64,000 bases of DNA from Blumeriella jaapii (GCA_009599575.1 VWND01000013.1:682001-746000), one strand, 5' to 3'; counted from the first letter of the stretch, positions 22,215 to 33,197 are shown. Numbers and translations are program-made. Notes: generated by a model not told the origin, from the letters alone.

Positions 22215-24341
22215 TTACTCGAAAGGTCCTGGAATCGTGATTGAAAGCCTCTGCGCCCCTTCTCTCGGTTCCGCTGATCTGGTCGACTGTGTCTGATTTC
22301 GTGCATTTTTCTGCTTCTCCCCCAAGTCCGAATTTGGTGCACTTTCGATGTCCTCCACAGGCTTCGCAGGTTCCGGACCTTCAAGTGCTGTTACATCTCT
22401 CGGGCCAACTTTCTCCGGGGGTTCGGCTCTCTCCAAAACCTTGCTTGTCGGCCTCGACTTGGTCACATCGACAGGAGTGATATCCTTCGGCTGAATCTCC
22501 CCAGTTCTTTCCAATTCCTCACTAACCATTCTTTCCTGTTCTCTTCTCTCCTCGCTAGCTCGCGGACTCTTCAAAGAGTCGGCGTGATTGTGCTGGGCGG
22601 GTATCACGCCACCTCCTACCCGACACCAAAACATCTGCTCCCTGAGTCTCACGCTCTCCTCCCAAGCCGCCCTCTCGGATTCTTCGTCGTCTGCTCTCCA
22701 ATGGCCGTCTTTCAAGATCCGCAAGAAACCGAGGAAATCACACGTCGACCGCACGCGACCTAGGCAGTATCTACAAAGAGGGTACCTCTGAGTGTTCTCG
22801 TTCTCGTTGGCCCTGAATCTGTGGCTGCGTGCGTGGGAAGGATCTTTCCGGGCCTCGCCGCAAAGGGAGCACGCAAATGCGTACGGCTTCGTCGAGCTGG
22901 GCATGGGTTCGACAACCAGCGATCCTTCACAGACCGCATTGAGAACCGTTCGTCGCGCAAGCCATGACAGCCCTGGAGCCGAATCGAGCCTCAAGGTGGG
23001 TTCGATATCTTCGGCATGTGCTCGCTTGTAGAATTTGGTGTCTTTCAACGGCGTCAACGAGTTAGGTCCGTTACTTGATGTGCTACTGGTGGTGGATGCA
23101 GGGGTCGTGGGTGTCACGGGAGATGAGCCAAAGGTCCCGTTGGGTGATAAAGAAGCCGTGGACCAATGCGACGGTAGTTGAGAGGCCGCGTAGCCTCCCA
23201 ACCCCAGGCCCAGACCGATACTTCCATAAGACCCACTGGATATTCTGCTAGCAGCTGGCACATTCTTGGACATCCGTAACAGGGACGTGAAGTCTTCATA
23301 TGCCGAAAGGTCGGTCCGGAGAACTGGCTGTAGGAGATGTGTAAAGCTCGTCGGGTACGATGGCGACACCGCGTCGTAGCTGGACTGCGTAGAGTCCATA
23401 TCTGGCACGCTCAACTCCTTGCTGTCAAACCCGCTCAGGCCCGGGGTGGAAGGTGCGGATAGGTTCGTCTGGTCCTCCTCGCGCACTTCCGACAGGTGTT
23501 CCATGACCTGCTTCAATTCCGCCAGCTGCTCTTGGTGAGATTTCAGTAGGCTTTCTGTATCCGCAAGCTGGGCCTTCAGTTGATCGTTCTTGCGCTTGAC
23601 GAGATCGTGATCTCTTTGTGCCTCTTCTCGAGCACTGATGACCATCTGTACATGTTAGATCTTGGATGGTGGGATGGAAGAACTGGGGATCTACCTTATT
23701 GGCTTCTTCGAACAAGGCCGTGGTCAGGTTTTCAAGCTCCAATTCAATTTCCTTCTTTTCCTTCTCCACCTCGGCCCTCTTCCTCTTCTCTTCCGCGAGA
23801 GCTGCTGCAAGCAACGCCTTCTCTGATTTGTGACTCGCTTTCAGACTCAACGCTTCTCGGGCCCGCAATTCCGTGAGCTCTTGGTTCTCCCTCTCCAATT
23901 GCCTTATGAGATCCCTGGAGGTCTCCAACTCATGCCGGGTCTCGGAAAGCGTGTCATCCAGGTTTGTCTGGTGATTGATGGCATGTATGAGCTTGTTGCT
24001 GAGGTCGCTACCTCGTTACTGAGGTCCGGATGTTGGGCCTGGGTCGGGGCTCCGCCGTCCGTGGCGCACGACGTCGCCCTGCTCCGCGGATCTGGCAAGG
24101 TGGTCATGTTCCCCTCTTCGTCGCTGAAGGGGCTCATCACCCTCGGCGCCATCCCGGGCGAGCTGTTGAAGGTCGCCAGGGTGTGTAGCGCGGACGAGCT
24201 GAACGATTTGGAGGCGGGTCTGCTCGGTCTGGGGCCCTTCTTGACGGAGAGCTCGGAGAGCGCGTTGGAAACGGACCGGCCATTAAGGAGAGTGTGCGAG
24301 GAGTTACGGTGCGTGAGACTTGGGAAAGCGGCCATCTGCAC
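22215..24341 (-). CDS. SEC2: Sec2-type Rab GEF for Sec4, one apparent frameshift
   Basis: Activates the Rab GTPase Sec4 on secretory vesicles; in filamentous fungi this supports polarised tip growth. The first part runs from ATG 24341 (MQMAAFPSLTHRN) to SNEVAT at about 24008. The coiled coil then continues in another frame (LSNKLIHAINHQTNLDDTL, then LIRQLERENQELTELRA) to 23695, followed by a 49-nt intron and exon 23645-22215 starting MVISAREEAQRDHD. SNEVAT followed by LSNKL is contiguous in the family, so one base seems missing near 24003-24008; corrected length is about 692 residues. The Sec2p GEF coiled coil spans about residues 110-250. A Ser/Thr/Gly-rich linker follows. The C-terminal region has cysteine pairs CSLCGE and CRYCLGRVRSTCDF before DGHWRADDEESERAAW, as in Rabin8/Sec2 relatives. 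The tail is disordered. Confidence 0.85.
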
Positions 24342-26372
24342 GGTTCTGCCACCAGGTTAGAGGCCGCGGAACAGCTTCTTCAGATTGTGGAGACGGCTTC
24401 ACTCACTCGGACATCGTCGACTGTGGCCCGAAGCACGCGTTCGCAATGCCAGCTCAGCCTCGCTCGAATCACGGCCGTGGTCCTCGACGGCTCGGATTCG
24501 GGGGTGCAGAGCCCGGTGTACTGTAGAGTGCTGTCGAGTCGTGTCGGACCGACCAAGACAGACAGACGAGCAGACGGCCGTCGGCTGGAGGACGGCGTCG
24601 GGGAAGTGGGAGTTAGCAATGGAGTATGGCAGACATGAGGGACAGAATGTGCGTTCGCCGGATCGCCGTCGAGGTTGTGGAATACTGGAGGATGGTGGAG
24701 GTGGAGGTGGGGGCTGGAGGAAAAGTCGGGGGGAGCGAGAACGAGGAGCGAGAGCGAGATCCGTGATCAGCGGAGAGAGAGACTTTCGAGCCGGACGGGG
24801 GCCAGAAGAAGGTTACGTCAAGCGGATGTGCGCCACATCATTTTCTCTCGTTGCACGGCAGATGTGACCGACGCTCGGGTGGTACAGTGCATACGGGAGG
24901 GTCCAGGATGGGAAGAGGGGAACGGGAATCATCTTTTGGAATTTTTTTATTGTGTTGGATTTTAATTTTTTAATTTTTTATAATTTATTTGGACCAGAAA
25001 CATCTCTCGTACAGTACCTACGGCACCGTACCGCAGGGCAGGCGCTTTGTTTTGATCCGTAGGCGAACCGAGCAAGCGAGGGAAACAACAGTGCAATACT
25101 GGGAAGACACACATCCATACTTCGCTTGGTCTTCTTCTTGCGGAAGAGACGAAGAATCACCCCCTTCTTTGTCCCTCGACCTGTTCTGAGTTTGGAGTCT
25201 TCTTTGTTTTCCTTCCTCCGTCATCGAGCGGTACCGTAGCGTACAGTGCTACACCGTACCAACATACTTTTCCTTCGTTGCTCATGATCAAGTGCAAGCT
25301 TGGCTTCAATCATCTTGCTCGTATCCTGGCCGAGCTTGAGCACAGCGCGTCTGGCGCCGCCATCGTATCGTCAAAAAGTATGGTCCCCTCGCTTCCTCTT
25401 GGGCCTCTTTCCGCTCGAACAACGCCATGTGCACTGGTTTATCGAGACGCGGGTGCCCTACGTACCGTACAGGATTCGAAACACCTTGGACCCTTACGGA
25501 GGTGGATCAGCATGTGGTTCTCCTACTGTAAGCTACAGTACTGTACCTTGCTCTAAGTGTGTACATCGTACTGCGTACAGTACCGACGTACAGTACGTAC
25601 AGTGCGGTACGTACAGTGCGGTACGTACAGTACCGTTGGTCGCCTCACAAGCTCCCAACTTTCTTTTGCTAGCCAGCGTATCCCCACGAAGAGCCCCCGG
25701 ACTCGTGTTTCTCTCCACGTACCGTACAGTCAGTTACACCGTACAGTACTGACTGTGCTGTGCTGGACCGTCCAGCTATCCGTCGTATTGCAAGATTGCC
25801 CCCCTTCTTGCATACACATACTATACATGTACAGCTATGCACCGTACTATGTATGTATGTACTGTACTGTACTGTACTGTACTGTACGAGTATGTCGGGG
25901 CCTTGTTCAAGCTCTTCCCCCACGTTCCCCGTCCTCGATCGAGGGTCCTCGGCGTCAATGCATTCCAGGCTCAAGCTCTGCAGAAGGACAAGGACCCTCT
26001 TTTCCGGTGCTTTGGGAAACACACCGTCCATGCATGTGGTTATGACATACGGTCTGTTGGTACAGATACTTACTGTACACAGTGCAGTAGAGTGCTGTAT
26101 GTACACACTATCGTACTGTCAGCACAGGATCGTCAAAGACCCACGTTCTGTTGCTTCTGCACCTGCCCGCACGCCCGCGAAATTTGTGTCTCGTACTCCA
26201 AACTCAGTACAGCACAAAGTGGACCTGTCATCTTCCCACTTTCCACCACGACCGAGAACTCACCATCTCTTGCGGATGAGGATTCCACGTACCGTACAGT
26301 ACTATGTACAGTACTGTGCATATGAGGGTACCCATACCGCGGTGGAAACCGCTCAACTTGCCCACCAATCTC

Positions 26373-26412
<40 letters not shown>

Positions 26413-27711
26413 CTCCCACCCTGCGCGTGGGATTTCGGACGAACCCCCAAGCCAGCCGAGGTCTTGATTCCTTTTCGTCCCCGGAACGAACTGTGTCTGC
26501 ACTCTTCGGGCCCCGGTTATTAAGCCTCCGCTGCAGAGCGTCTCGGATCATTACAGTTTGGCCGTTTTCGTGTTTTCCTAAATACAGCATCTGTCACGTA
26601 CTGTGTGTATCGAAAACCCACACCAAAACCAAGTATACGGGAAGCCCCCCGCCCCCTCGAAAGCATGTTACAGTACAGTCTGTGTACAGTGCTGTCATTC
26701 GGCATTTGGGCCAAATCCCGTTCCCTGTAAACCTCGCACAGCACGAGCCAGCGATCGGCCGTAAAGACATCTACTTACTTACTGTACAGTACTACAGTAT
26801 GTACAGTTCTACAGTATGTACTGTATTGTATGTATGTACTATGGAGAAAGCAAGTCTCGATCCTCGGTTACACTGTTCGCGTCGTGATCTACAGCACATA
26901 GCAAAACCCGTGTGTGCGTTGTCCTCTTCTTCCTCTCACCTTCTGTCTTGCTCCGGCCAAGGGATTAACATTATCTAGGGGTTGGGGGGGCTACTACAGT
27001 ACTGTGCTATGTATATCCCCCCTCGTTGAATGTTAAATCTGTGGCGCAGGACACTTCGAGCGAGGGAGTGCACTCACTCCGTGGATTGGTTCTCGAAACA
27101 CGCCCAAATTACACAGTATCGTTGCAAGACAAATACTACTATTGTACTGACTGCACTGTATACACTGTATGTACTGTATATGCGCACGTGTGGGAATTAT
27201 CGTCAATCCTACTGTAGGTCGGAGCGCTTTGTCTCTCTCGCAGGGGAGTTTTCACCAGGGCACATTGTACTTACAGATACTGTGCAGATACTGTACAGAC
27301 CATCCACTCCCGCAGCTCGCTTAGGTACTTTTCAAACTGTACCTTTGCATCCAATACAACCCAACCTCGTCTTTCTCCACAAGTACTGTACTGTACATAT
27401 GATACTCACACATACACAGTACCGTACAGTACAGTAGTACATACATGAATGTATGATCCGTATCGACCTCCTCATAAACTTTCCCCTCTCGTTTCAGCAG
27501 CTTTTTCGTCTCCCTCTCGCCGAAGGCAATCTGCGTTATCGACCTTACCTACACAGTACACACACAGTCTCTTCGATAGCCACCGTCTCGGGCGAGTAGC
27601 GCTCAGGACCAACCTCATCGTAGAGGAGGCTCGGAAATGCGCAACTCGGGATTGGACAACCGTTCTAGAAGCCGTCTGAGGCACGGTCTGAACCAAGGTT
27701 GAATAGGTATG
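24342..27711. other. Gene desert rich in GTAC palindromes
   Basis: No convincing gene in about 3.4 kb. GTAC, TACAGTAC and TGTACTGTAC units recur throughout (for example 25543-25640, 25725-25750, 25858-25886, 26290-26320, 26780-26840, 27135-27180, 27385-27440). A GA dinucleotide run lies at 26372-26411. Every open frame here is short, repeat-driven and without a recognisable domain. Confidence 0.6.
26372..26411. repeat. GA dinucleotide microsatellite
   Basis: About twenty tandem GA units in intergenic DNA. Confidence 0.9.
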
Positions 27712-27750
27712 TATGTATGTACAGTATGTATGTACAGTATGTATGTACAG
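27712..27750. repeat. 13-bp tandem array interrupted by the inverted-repeat element
   Basis: Three perfect tandem copies of TATGTATGTACAG. A fourth copy lies directly beyond the transposable element at 28278-28290, so the element inserted at the TA that begins a unit. Confidence 0.9.
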
Positions 27751-27752
27751 TA

Positions 27753-28277
27753 CACAGTCTATCGGTTAAGTATTATTCCTGGTTAAAAACAGTGGGGGTG
27801 TGGAGACAAAACTTGACCTAATCAAGTAGTATTGCAAGGAACAATAAAATTAACTTTTACAAGGTTTACGTATACAAATTACGATATATACGAAGTTTGA
27901 AAACTGTTTTCGGGTGTATTATGTAAAAAAATTTAATATTCTGTAAATCTGTTTTCGGCGTCAATAACAGCTTGACACCGATTAAATATAACAAGCTAAT
28001 ATCACGTCGCTGACCTCGAGTTAAATCAGAAGCTTTAAACGTTTAGAAGCTAAAGTAGAAGCTGTAGTAAAAGCTGAAGTAGAAGCTGAAGCTATTGCGT
28101 TGCGTTGCGTTGCGTTGCGATGCGTTGTGTTGTATTGCGTGAAGTTTTGCCCGTATCTCTTATTTTGTAATTTTGTCATATTCGTGGAAGCTTACCGAAA
28201 GTTGGGCTATTACCTGATTGAGCTAAGGTGAAATTATCCCTGCTTGACCAGGAATAATACTTAACCGATAGACTGTG
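27753..28277. mobile_element. 525-bp non-autonomous Tc1/mariner-like element (MITE)
   Basis: The left end (from 27753) begins CACAGTCTATCGGTTAAG. The right end is its exact reverse complement, ending at 28277. The ends match perfectly over 31 bp and then over 2 of the next 3 positions. TA flanks both sides (27751-27752 and 28278-28279), the target duplication typical of the Tc1/mariner superfamily. Removing the element and one TA rejoins a 13-bp tandem array in perfect register, which is direct evidence of insertion. The interior is AT-rich, has no open frame of note, and holds short direct repeats (GAAGCTGAAGTA-like at about 28045-28093; TTGCG at about 28096-28140). With no transposase it could only have moved in trans. 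Family assignment is by TA duplication and end structure only. Confidence 0.88.
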
Positions 28278-28583
28278 TATGTATGTACAGTATGTACAGT
28301 ACAGAATGAAAGAAGATCTGAGCGAAAAACATGCACAAGAAGTGAAGTCCACAGAGAACAGAAAGTGCCCTTCCGGAGAGGGACACCCATAGCCAGGTCG
28401 ATGAAGATCCGACGATCCTCTCTCCATCCTCCTCCTCCTCGCCCCCACCTCTCACGCCTCCAGCCCAACCACCTACTGTACAGTACAAACCATAGTACAG
28501 TACATACATACACATGTTCGTACAAACCCACAGTACCTACCCACCTACCTACCCACCTACCAACCCACCACCCATCCACCCAC
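28278..28583. other. Short intergenic stretch downstream of the secreted-protein gene
   Basis: 306 nt with TGTACAGTAC-type palindromes (28278-28302, 28475-28510) and CCTAC/CCCAC repeats (28534-28592). No gene. Confidence 0.5.
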
Positions 28584-29093
28584 CTACCCACTGTGAACCC
28601 CACACAAAAAGCTCCTCGCTTTATCATCGATGCCCAGCCGGCGCAAGTCCTGCACGCCCGGCCACAGGAAGGTGCGGGCGCCGACGCCGCCCGTCAGCGC
28701 GCAGTCCGGCTCGGCGAACAGCGTGCACCACATGTCCGGGTACTGGTCCTGCGCCACCGACGTGATCTCGCCCGCCAGGTCCGCCAGGTTGTAGCACTGG
28801 TCCGCCACGGCCAGCATCGCCACGCAGCGGCCCTGCCAGCGGGGGTCGAAGCAGGCGAGGAGCCGCGTCGTCGTGCGCCGCGCGCGGAGCCCGGCGCCGG
28901 GAGAGCCGGAGCCGGAGCCGGAGCGGGAGAGCGAGGGGGAGAGGGGCGCTTCGATGAAGTGCATGGCGGCCGGGAGGGCGCTGTCGCTGATGTTGGATCG
29001 ACGACTAGCGGCAATGGGGTCGGGGTGGATCACGCCGGCGGTGGTCAGGGTGGCCGCGAGGCCGAGGATGGTGGTTGGGAGGACGAATCTCAT
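28584..29093 (-). CDS. Small secreted protein with six cysteines
   Basis: Intronless, 169 residues. The N-terminus MRFVLPTTILGLAATLTTAG is a good signal peptide, with cleavage probably near residues 19-20. A Ser/Arg/Gly-rich propeptide-like stretch follows to about residue 72, including dibasic sites. The C-terminal about 90 residues carry all six mature cysteines in the order LLAC, QGRC, ADQC, MWC, PDC and SFLC. The spacing and motifs (ACFDPRWQGRC, then ADQCYNLADL) are reminiscent of small fungal beta/gamma-crystallin-like secreted proteins, but I cannot confirm this. GC content is high compared with the flanking repeats, and the gene sits alone in a gene-poor, transposon-bearing stretch. 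Function unknown. Confidence 0.65.
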   Translation of the reverse strand: MRFVLPTTILGLAATLTTAGVIHPDPIAASRRSNISDSALPAAMHFIEAPLSPSLSRSGSGSGSPGAGLRARRTTTRLLACFDPRWQGRCVAMLAVADQCYNLADLAGEITSVAQDQYPDMWCTLFAEPDCALTGGVGARTFLWPGVQDLRRLGIDDKARSFLCGVHSG

Positions 29094-31353
29094 GTTGCTG
29101 GGAGCCTCTGGGTTCAGTCGATGTGGGGGATCCGGTTCTGCGTTGGTGTGTTTTTTTTTTGTCTTGCGAGTATGTGGTATACGGTGAGTATGAATGAATG
29201 AATGATCGTGGTGTTTCCTTCACCTCCCGCGAGCTCGTCTCTTATATATACTCGTCCCATTCTTTGGAGTTGGCTATGTCGAGCCCAATCGACGATACTA
29301 CTGTACAGTAGCGACAATGGATAGCTTTGTCCTTGTCACTCAAGCCAATGATCGATGCCCCAATCCCCATGTGCCTGCCTGCCGTCTTTGTTAGCAATGG
29401 CATGAAAATAGAAACCTCGCCAACCCGTTCGGGAGAAACAAAGGAGATGCAAAAGTCCCTTCTATGCCGAATGCTCGTGTCGTGTGCTGGGCACGCCCTA
29501 CTATTGTCCATGCTTTCTTTGTGCGATGTTGGCGGGGTAAAGCTATTCCTGGACTTGCACCAGAGGCCTTTCAGAGAGTATCTACGAGTTGGACTTATCG
29601 TGGGATGCCGAACTTCCTGAGCAGTTTCTATTATGGGACTCGCGAGTCGGGACGCCGACGGGAACAGGTACGGTACAGTACGACTGGCCAAGATGATGTG
29701 TGCTTCCGGCGTGCCGTTACCACCTTAGCCGAGTTCTGTTCTTTCCTATCGCAGTCAACGTCGGTCGGTGCCGCAGCAGGTTCCGTGCCGTCCAGACGAT
29801 ACGACCACGGTCTCTCAATTCCTAGAGAGAGAGAGAGAGAGAGGGAGAGAGAGGAAGATAAAAAGGTTAAGAGTCTGCCATACACCAAGGCAATAGATGG
29901 AGTTGTTTGATCTCAACTGCGGTTACCAACCTAATGACAATTCCAGAACAACAGCACAAATTCTGTACGCTCGACGACGCCCGTTCTGCTTCAACTCGAG
30001 GGCACATCCCAGAGCCGAGCTGTCGATTGGTAGTACATCGCTGTTTCACACAGTCCAAGATCGTAATGCGAGACGTGTTGCAATCCTGCGCTCTGAACAT
30101 CAACCACGACAACAAGAGAACTCCCCTTCCACGGTCGAAGCTGCTCATCTGCCCCAACCTTCTTTACCTCGAAGGTGGAGAGAACGCGGTCTCGGACCCT
30201 CGTCTTTCTTGAGGTGTGGGTAGCTCAAGTCCCGCGGTCCACGAAGAGCCTCAGAAGACACGTGCTGGATGGCTTTTCTGATACCCACTAGGTGGAAAAG
30301 TATTCCAATGAGGGACCGATGTTTAGATCAGGACGGCAGGTTTGAGGCTTGCGTTGATGAGGGCGAAGAAACTGGCTCTGACGCTTCGTGCGGAGAACAT
30401 AGGAGAAGATAAGCTGGAACAGATTTCGCGGGCAGTGAAATAGCAGGGCTGTCACTCGTGAGCATCAGGAAGTGGAACGAGAAAGAAGTACTGATGACAC
30501 CGAGGATGGAATGACTCTTTACTTGAGAAGAGATGCTCGTTTGTAACACATATGATATGACAGCAGGGCTGTAACTCGTGAGCATCAGGAAGTGAAACGA
30601 GAAAGAAGTACTGATGGCATTGAGGATGGAATGACTCTTGACTGAGAAGAGATGCTCGTTTGTAACACATATGATATGACAGCAGGGCCTGGAACTCTCT
30701 GGGAGGATCAGACGGTTCGGATCTGAATGTGAAGAGGGAGCTTGCTGGGACTTTAATTGCCCAACACATTGCAGATGCGGCATAGGTAAAGAGGTAAGAT
30801 GTGCAAGAAAGAGCGGCTATGATCTAGGAAAGTTGGACACTGAGGATATCTTGTGTTCTGAGTTCCGCGAGACGTTGCGATCCTTGCGCTACTCCACACA
30901 GCTCTCCTTACTCCACCTAAACGGGACACTCAGTTCTCTTTCCTAGGAAGCTTGAGTAATTTCTTGGGTATACTAAACATGTCATCCCATTACGGATTAT
31001 TCTGAACAATAAATTCAGAGCAGATTCCACAAAGAGAGAATTGATCTTGGAACACTTGTGAGGGCCTGAAGGGAAGTGGAAAGCTTCGTCTTAAGCGTGA
31101 CAAATACGGTTCCGGGGGTACTTGGACAATAGAAAAATTCCAAAAGTTTGGATCAACTAACACATCGAGTCACCACTTCACGTCCGTCGCACAAAGTTGC
31201 ATCGTTGTATTTGGGCGATGAATTTAGCTCCCATTCCCTGAGATACTGCACAAAGTCCGTGTGTCATGCAATGCTGAACCCTTCCGCCAGAACATCATGG
31301 CCACACCAACCCCCAAAGAAACCCAAGGCAAACCCCGCAAACCGAAAGCCCGA
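29094..31353. other. Gene-poor region with a 120-bp tandem duplication
   Basis: No gene is recognised in about 2.3 kb. TATATATA at about 29242-29250 may be a TATA element for the secreted-protein gene, which starts at 29093. A GA run lies at 29824-29852, and the tandem repeat described separately lies at 30442-30688. Open frames spanning the repeat are not credible. Confidence 0.55.
30442..30688. repeat. Tandem duplication, 120-bp and 119-bp units
   Basis: The block 30442-30561 is repeated at 30562-30680 with about ten differences and a start of a third copy (AGCAGGGC) at 30681. The two units share GTGAGCATCAGGAAGTG, AACGAGAAAGAAGTACTGATG and the end CACATATGATATGAC. Intergenic, no coding function seen. 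Confidence 0.9.
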
Positions 31354-32108
31354 TTAGATGGTGGTTTCGTATGGGATCGGCACAACTGTCTCGGGTACGT
31401 TGTCCTTCATCGAAATTGTCCGCGACTCTCTTGGCATCAGAGGTTGTCTCTTCAAGTGAACGTGTGTGCCCTCCGCCTTCGACTTCTTCTTCAGCTCGGC
31501 GTTGGACTTCACGCGGCGCACGAACTCCTCTCGCGATCGGGACAGGGAAATGTGCTCGATGCGGAGGTTGACACGCTTCTCGATGTAGCGGTGCTTGACC
31601 TTCTTGTAGATGATGACACCGACTGCGCTCTTGGTAACGTTGTAGACAACACCGGTCTTTCCGTGGTAGACTAGAAGGTTGGGTTAGTTTTGTCATTGTA
31701 GGGCACCATCGTGCCATGCTGTAGGATTGATTCGTGGCACCTTACCCTTGTGTGGCATTCTAGTTTCAATTCAGCATAAATTCCGTTTCCCCATATTCCC
31801 ATTGAACGAAGACTCACCCTTTCTGGACAGCTCCATTGGCCTTAATGTCGACGATATCTCCAACCCTGCGGGCCCGTCAGTTCCCGAAACGACGTACGGT
31901 TTCGAGACCGGTCATCTCGCGGGAATCCTGTCGGATTACGGTCACTAACTTGTATTGTCTGAGGTAGGTCGAGAGCTTGATCATTCCCTTCTTTCTGTAG
32001 ATAGAGTTAGCATTCATCCGCGCCGTCGCAACCCAGGCGGGCGACTTGCCTGAAATCCCTCGAAAAGGCATATCGAGTACCTGCACGGAGACCAGCTGGG
32101 TGACCCAT
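31354..32108 (-). CDS. RPL21: 60S ribosomal protein L21 (eL21)
   Basis: Large-subunit ribosomal protein, 160 residues, as in the family. Five exons: 32108-32050, 31994-31950, 31865-31818, 31759-31746 and 31670-31354. The N-terminus MGHPAGLRAGTRYAFSRDFR, the centre KVGDIVDIKANGAVQKGMPH and the C-terminus VVPIPYETTI are all diagnostic. Intron 1 (32049-31995) starts with GCAAGT and is a GC-AG intron; no GT donor fits. Exon 4 is only 14 nt and encodes MPHK plus split codons. The other introns are 84, 58 and 75 nt with GT-AG ends. All junctions keep frame. The gene is divergent from RPS9 and shares its promoter, which suggests co-regulation with ribosome demand. Confidence 0.95.
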
Positions 32109-32380
32109 TTTTGGCGGTATTTGTGGTTGTCGAGGGGTGTTGTCGTTGGGGCGAAGAATGAAGTCTCCAGGTTCTCAATCTCCGAATCCAGCTCGCGAAA
32201 TTTCGCGCTGTGTGCGGCGGTCGCTTATCAACCACGTGACTCTCGACCCGGCAGCCCATACGTAGAGCCGAAATCGGCTTAGCTCCCGCTTCTGCGCCCA
32301 CAGAAGCATTTCAGACTGCGCTGGAAAATATCTCCTTGAGATCTCCGACATCGACAAACCGACAACTACGAAACGCGACC
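32109..32380. promoter_or_regulatory. Shared bidirectional promoter of RPL21 and RPS9
   Basis: 272 nt separate the two start codons. It contains a perfect 14-bp palindrome CGCGAAATTTCGCG (32194-32207) and a CACGTG E-box followed by AC (32233-32240), both near the midpoint. CGACAAACCGACAAC lies just upstream of RPS9 (32352-32366). Regulatory roles are inferred from position and symmetry. Confidence 0.7.
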
Positions 32381-33197
32381 ATGGCGCCAATTTCGTACTC
32401 CAAGACCTACAAGGTCCCAAGAAGACGTGAGTTCTTAATCCTGCGCCCTTGGATGATCTGTCGATGCAAAGGCAGACAGACGTGCTCGTCGACATCGCAT
32501 GCGCCGAAAATTTTCGAGCTCCACGAGGATAATTTCGCTGACTTCTTGTAGCTTTCGAGTCTGCTCGTCTGTAAGTTGGCCACTGTATTAGAGCTTGTCT
32601 CTCTACATGTCACTGATCCTGTCCTAGAGACTCTGAGCTGAAGCTCGTTGGAGAGTATGGACTCCGCAACAAGCGTGAGGTCTGGCGTGTCCAGCTCACT
32701 CTCTCCAAGATCCGACGTGCTGCCCGGTATGAATTCCCTACGATCTGCGAGCACCGAGGCCCATTGCTAACATGTATAGTCAACTGCTCACCCTCGAGGA
32801 GAAGGACCCCAAGCGCCTCTTCGAAGGTAACGCCCTGATTCGCCGTCTTGTACGTGTCGGTGTCCTCGACGAATCCCGCATGAAGCTCGATTACGTGTTG
32901 GCCTTGAAGATCGAGGACTTCTTGGAGCGTCGTCTGCAGACCTGTGTCTACAAGCTCGGTCTCGCCAAGTCTATCCACCACGCCCGTGTTCTTATCCGCC
33001 AAAGACACATCCGCGTTGGAAAGCAAATCGTCAACGTCCCATCTTTCATTGTTCGTTTGGACTCCCAGAAGCACATCGATTTTGCCCTCAGCTCGCCATT
33101 TGGAGGTGGACGTCCCGGTCGTGTTCGCAGAAAGAAGGCTAAGGCCGCTGAGAAGAAGGATGGCGGTGATGATGGCGATGATGATGATGAGGAGTAG
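32381..33197 (+). CDS. RPS9: 40S ribosomal protein S9 (uS4)
   Basis: Small-subunit ribosomal protein, 193 residues. Exons 32381-32426, 32552-32570 (19 nt), 32628-32726 and 32780-33197. The spliced N-terminus reads [20 protein letters not shown]. The S4 RNA-binding fold is clear in the last exon ([20 protein letters not shown] and [20 protein letters not shown]), with the typical C-terminus [18 protein letters not shown] and an acidic end. Introns of 125, 57 and 53 nt are GT-AG; the last has a GCTAAC branch site at about 32766. The first intron, near the start codon, is the longest, a common feature of fungal ribosomal genes. Confidence 0.96.

Noticed and set aside
27753..28277. AT-rich block as a RIP-degraded gene relic
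   Set aside because: The perfect inverted ends and TA duplication show an intact small element rather than a degraded longer gene; RIP within it cannot be judged from one copy.
28275..29201. Long plus-strand frame opposite the secreted protein
   Set aside because: It is the high-GC antisense shadow; the minus-strand product has a signal peptide and ordered cysteines.
30328..30783. Minus-strand frame with repeated Ser/Phe-rich segments
   Set aside because: The apparent protein repeat is just the 120-bp DNA tandem duplication; no orthologue-like domain.
31261..31674. Plus-strand open frame over RPL21
   Set aside because: It is the antisense shadow of the last exons of RPL21, whose protein is unmistakable.
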